Assembly: GCF_000717025.1 (NCBI RefSeq)
Contig: NZ_JNXG01000021.1
Span: 124,001 to 188,000, forward strand
DNA: 64,000 nt
Source: Streptomyces atroolivaceus
GTDB lineage: Bacteria; Actinomycetota; Actinomycetes; Streptomycetales; Streptomycetaceae
Reading direction: 5' to 3'
In this document: in pieces, positions 60,908 to 64,000 of the stretch
Layout of the letters: the number at the start of each line of letters is the position of its first letter
Position numbering within the stretch: position 1 is the first letter of the stretch
Translations under genes and position numbers: made by a program
Notes under the pieces: model-generated
What the model saw: only the letters and a program-made list of their open reading frames with translations
Told to the model about the DNA's origin: nothing
Database searches by the model: none

Positions 60908-63306
60908 AGCATGGTCAGGTCGTCCGTGCTCGGCTCGGCGAGCTGGGCCACCCGCCCCGCATGCCGCTCCACCATCGACTCGAAGGTCTGCCGGGCCGTG
61001 CGGCCGTTGCCGAAGGCGGGGCCCTTGGGGAGCGCCGTGAAGTACTTGAGCAGCGCTTCCCCCGTCCCCTCCGCCAGGCTGTACTCGTGCTCGTCCGTCT
61101 GCTGCCCCACGATCCGCAGCAGCTCCTCGGGCTCGTAGTCGCTGAAGGTGATGGTCCGCGAGAAACGGGACGCCACCCCGGGGTTGACCGTGAGGAAGCG
61201 CTCCATCTCGTGCGTGTACCCGGCCACGATCACCACCACGGCGTCGCGGTGGTCCTCCATCAGCTTCACCAGCGTGTCGATGGCCTCGCGGCCGAAGTCG
61301 CGGCCGGAGTCCTCGGGCGACAGGGCGTACGCCTCGTCGACGAACAGGACCCCTCCGCGTGCCCGGTCGAACGCCTCCTGCGTGCGGATGGCGGTGGACC
61401 CGATGTGCTCGCCGACCAGATCGACGCGGGACACCTCCACGAGATGACCGTGCTCCAGGACACCGAGCGAGGCCAGGATCTCGCCGTACAGCCGGGCCAC
61501 CGTCGTCTTGCCCGTGCCGGGGGAGCCGGTGAAGACCAGGTGCCGGCGGACCGACGCGGCCTTCAGGCCTGCCAGCCTCCGGCGGCGGCCGACCTCGATC
61601 ATGTCGGTCAGCGCCCGCACCTCGCGTTTGACGCTGTCCAGGCCCACCAGCGCGTCGAGTTCGCCCAGCACGGCGCCCGAATCGCGCACCGGCTCAGCCG
61701 GAGCCGGAGCGGGGGCGGGCTCCGCGGTTCGCTGCCCGGGCATCGCACCGAGCAGCCCTGGCGTGGTCTGCGTCGCCGTCAGGACCGTGGGGGCCGGGGG
61801 AGTGGCACCGCGCAGGCCGCTCTCGTCGCTCGTGCAGTCCTGGGCGATCGGGCCGCCCGCGTGCCCGTCGCCGCCGGAGCCGTCGGCGAATTCGTAGCCG
61901 CCACGCGCGCACCGCTCGGTCCGGCACCGGGTCAGGGTGGAACGGCAGCCGTCCATCACATGGAAGCCGTAACCCTCGCTGCCCGTGACCCGGCAGCTGT
62001 CGAAGGTACCGCGGCCCTCGGCGGAGACGTAGAAACCGGCCTCCGCGGGCGAGGTGACCGTGCACCTCTCGATGGTCGGATCGGCGCCCTTGGTCACGAT
62101 GACCCCGGTCTGCGCCGCGTCGATGGTGCAGTTGTTCAGGGTGCCGCCACTTCCGTGGTCACGGAACCACGCTCCGGTGGACGCCTCGCGGATCCGGCAG
62201 TCGTCGAGCTGGGCGGTGGCCCCGTCGCTCACCGAGACGGCCGTGTTGCGGATCTGGGACAGGTCGCTGTCCACGACATCCGCGCGCGAGCCCCGGTCGA
62301 GGACGAAAAGGGCGTCGGGCACGTCGTGGACGCGGCACGAGTCCAGTATCACCGTCGCCCCGTCACTCACCCAGACCGCCGGGTAGTCGCCCGTACTGTC
62401 GTGGATCTCGCACTGGTTGGCGTCGACGCGGGTGCCCGGATCCCAGACCGAGAGGCCGTTGCGGCCGAACCGGCGGACGGTGGAACGGGTCAGGGTGAGT
62501 ACCGAACGGGAGCGCAGGTCGACCGCGTTCTCCGGGATGTCGTGGATGTCGCAGTCGGCCAGGGTGAGGACGGCGTCGGTGTCCAGCGTGACTCCGTCGG
62601 CTGACGTGCGGTGCACGGTGCAGTCCGTGAGGTGCGCGCTGCCGCGCGAGGTGACCTGTACCCCGCTGCCCTTGATCTCGTACACCTCGCAGCCCACCGC
62701 CTCCAGGCCGCTGCCCTCCCCGGTCACGCTCAGCCCCGCGCCCGACGAGTGGTGCACGCGGCAGCGCTCGAGCCGGGGGTGCGCGCCGTCGCGCACCGCG
62801 ACACCGGACTGCCCGGCCGAGAGGATCTCGCACTCCTCGAACACGCCGCCGGCGCCGTCGAGTACGGCGATGCCCACGCCGGCCGGGTTGTCGACCGTGC
62901 AGCGGCGCACGGTGGGCCTGGCGGCGCCCCGCACCTCGATACCTGCGGCAGACCTGGTCACGATGCGCAGGTCCGACAGCTCGGGAGCGCCCTCCTCGAC
63001 GAGCAGCGCGGGGGCGGCGGAGTCCTGGCCCTCCACATGGAGGTCCTGGAGGACGGCGGAGGCACGGACGGTCAGGGGGACGCCGTCGGCCGGCGCGATC
63101 CGTACGGAGCCGGCGGATCCCTCGGGGCCGCGCAGTGTCACGGCGCGGTGGACGACGAGATTCTCCCGGTAGGTGCCGGGGGCGATGGTGAGAACGTCAC
63201 CGTCCGCTGCGGCCTCCAGGGCGGCGGTGAGGGAAGCGTATTCGCCCGTACGGCGCCGCCATCGCGATGTGCCGGTGTGCGTCACCTGGACCGTGCCCTG
63301 TGCCAT
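60877..63306 (-). CDS. Right-handed beta-helix repeat protein fused to a CbxX/EccA-type AAA+ ATPase
   Basis: The 809-residue protein has an N-terminal pectate-lyase-like beta-helix of about 20 rungs (YASLTAALEAAADGDVLTIA; CEVYEIKGSGVQVTSRGSAHL; CRVHDVPDALFVLDRGS), a Pro/Ala-rich linker near residue 535, and an AAA+ domain with Walker A GSPGTGKTTVARL (about 594), Walker B VLFVDEAYAL (about 655), and VASRFSRTITF with arginine finger. The AAA domain resembles CbxX/EccA ATPases. The helix could bind a polymer or partner remodelled by the ATPase. ATG 63306 is used. Function is unknown. Confidence 0.88.
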   Translation of the reverse strand: MAQGTVQVTHTGTSRWRRRTGEYASLTAALEAAADGDVLTIAPGTYRENLVVHRAVTLRGPEGSAGSVRIAPADGVPLTVRASAVLQDLHVEGQDSAAPALLVEEGAPELSDLRIVTRSAAGIEVRGAARPTVRRCTVDNPAGVGIAVLDGAGGVFEECEILSAGQSGVAVRDGAHPRLERCRVHHSSGAGLSVTGEGSGLEAVGCEVYEIKGSGVQVTSRGSAHLTDCTVHRTSADGVTLDTDAVLTLADCDIHDIPENAVDLRSRSVLTLTRSTVRRFGRNGLSVWDPGTRVDANQCEIHDSTGDYPAVWVSDGATVILDSCRVHDVPDALFVLDRGSRADVVDSDLSQIRNTAVSVSDGATAQLDDCRIREASTGAWFRDHGSGGTLNNCTIDAAQTGVIVTKGADPTIERCTVTSPAEAGFYVSAEGRGTFDSCRVTGSEGYGFHVMDGCRSTLTRCRTERCARGGYEFADGSGGDGHAGGPIAQDCTSDESGLRGATPPAPTVLTATQTTPGLLGAMPGQRTAEPAPAPAPAEPVRDSGAVLGELDALVGLDSVKREVRALTDMIEVGRRRRLAGLKAASVRRHLVFTGSPGTGKTTVARLYGEILASLGVLEHGHLVEVSRVDLVGEHIGSTAIRTQEAFDRARGGVLFVDEAYALSPEDSGRDFGREAIDTLVKLMEDHRDAVVVIVAGYTHEMERFLTVNPGVASRFSRTITFSDYEPEELLRIVGQQTDEHEYSLAEGTGEALLKYFTALPKGPAFGNGRTARQTFESMVERHAGRVAQLAEPSTDDLTMLYPEDLPELP

Positions 63307-63511
63307 GGTGCTGCTGTGCCCCCACCTCGTGCCGTGTGCGCTGCCTCGTGCCCGTCCGCGGTGCGGCCGGTTCGCCGGCAGCCCTACGGCCCGCCTGCCG
63401 AGGAGTCGGGCGGGCCGGTCCACCGTAGCGCGCGCGACGGGCACGAGTTGACGGGCCGGTCGCCCGAGCGGCCCTGCTCAGCCGTACACGGGGGAACACG
63501 CGCCCCCGAGG

Positions 63512-64000
63512 TCAGCTGCCCGTACCCGTTCTGCCCCAGTCGGGGCCGACTTCGGCCCAGGCGCGGTCGAGCCTGGCGTACCGCCTCTGCATCATGCGCC
63601 ATACGGCGAGCCTGCGGGCGATTTCCGTCAGACCGCCCGCGAGCAGCGTCGCACCGATGCCCGCGAGCACCGCGTGGGTGTGAGCCGTGGACACGTCCAT
63701 GGGGCGCATCGCGGGGTCGCCCCGGCCGTCCGTCCAGATCCGTATCCGGGCACCGGGCGTGGTCTTCGTGGACGCCGTCGACACGGTGCCCGTACGTGCC
63801 GTACCGTCCGGGGCACGCCACTCGGCCACCACCGGCGTACGCATGGAGCCCTCGGCCACGGTCGCCGCCTCGGGGTCCTGGGCGAAGCGGGACGTGCCGG
63901 AGGCCGGGCGGACCACGACGGCCGCGGTGAGATGGCGTTGCTCGTGCTGGACCCGCACCGCTCGCTGGAGGGCGTCGTCCGTGAGTGAACCGGTCTTCCA
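63512..64000 (-). CDS. Rv1733c-like membrane protein, N-terminus beyond the window
   Basis: The frame is open at the right edge (reading WKTGSLTDDALQRAVRVQHE) and ends at 63512, giving about 162 residues. A region TARTGTVSTASTKTTPGARI and IRIWTDGRGDPAMRP is followed by one hydrophobic helix (THAVLAGIGATLLAGGLTEI) and a basic tail ending WGRTGTGS. This fits the Rv1733c family, which has two membrane helices around an extracellular domain; the first helix would lie outside the window. It precedes the AAA gene on the same strand after 205 bp. Confidence 0.75.
   Translation of the reverse strand, partial: WKTGSLTDDALQRAVRVQHEQRHLTAAVVVRPASGTSRFAQDPEAATVAEGSMRTPVVAEWRAPDGTARTGTVSTASTKTTPGARIRIWTDGRGDPAMRPMDVSTAHTHAVLAGIGATLLAGGLTEIARRLAVWRMMQRRYARLDRAWAEVGPDWGRTGTGS

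Noticed and set aside
59401..62604. A 1067-codon plus-strand frame spanning the membrane hydrolase end and the AAA gene.
   Set aside because: It crosses two well-supported genes on opposite strands and has shadow-type composition.

Overview
The window is high-GC actinobacterial DNA, almost certainly Streptomyces. Third codon positions are nearly all G or C, GTG and TTG starts are common, some genes look leaderless, and the families are typical of the genus: mycothiol-dependent DinB-like enzyme, Cds1-like cysteine desulfhydrase, deazaflavin-dependent nitroreductase, DUF6421, DUF5134, an RsbW-type ATP-binding protein and LacI-controlled sugar loci. All assignments come from reading the translated sequence and motifs; no database search was run. 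I saw no tRNA, rRNA, CRISPR array, insertion sequence or phage gene, so this looks like ordinary chromosome with a few decayed genes.

Layout. 1-8.0 kb: the edge of a minus-strand gene, a BadF-type sugar kinase, uracil-DNA glycosylase, a lipoprotein, a saccharopine-dehydrogenase/APC-permease/universal-stress operon, a small secreted protein and a BNR/sialidase-like propeller. 8.1-19.8 kb: a compact xylan-utilisation locus. A LacI repressor is divergent from a xylobiose-type ABC importer (binding protein and two permeases, no ATPase) that runs into a cytoplasmic GH3 beta-xylosidase. A secreted GH10 xylanase and a Tat-exported GH115 alpha-glucuronidase follow. The same CGAAAC(A/T)TTCG palindrome lies in front of the importer and the xylanase. 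19.8-22.6 kb: a small protein, then Old Yellow Enzyme, methyltransferase and ArsR repressor with related operator-like repeats.

22.6-31.4 kb: FprA-like reductase, a divergent DUF305/LVIVD pair, a very strong terminator pair, HAD and PAP2 phosphatases, an M56 peptidase with a DUF5134 protein, a GNAT enzyme and a glycerophosphodiesterase. 31.6-36.2 kb: DUF6421, an SDR enzyme and threonine aldolase in an overlapping operon, a leaderless transglutaminase-like gene, and a B3/B4-domain pseudogene broken by a deletion and two frameshifts. 36.2-41.7 kb: PlsC-type acyltransferase, thioredoxin-like protein, a 26-residue cysteine-containing leader peptide before a flavin reductase, etfBA, and an HpcH/citrate-lyase-like aldolase.

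41.7-50.6 kb: a LacI repressor divergent from a ROK kinase around a perfect palindrome, a P-loop kinase/Nudix fusion, a metallo-hydrolase, an MFS remnant, an M20 dipeptidase, a geranylgeranyl-reductase-like flavoprotein, and a nitroreductase/TetR pair. 50.8-64 kb: MarR with a tandem repeat at its end, a DinB-like enzyme, a small membrane protein, a ROK regulator, an RsbW-like ATPase, a Cds1-like enzyme, a leaderless SRPBCC protein and a DeoR regulator. At the end a membrane alpha/beta hydrolase, whose oxyanion motif and nucleophile are separated by a large membrane region, overlaps tail-to-tail with a beta-helix/AAA+ protein. A Rv1733c-like gene runs off the right edge.

The best understood system is the xylan locus. 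The least explained are the membrane hydrolase with its AAA/beta-helix neighbour and the cysteine-type leader peptide.
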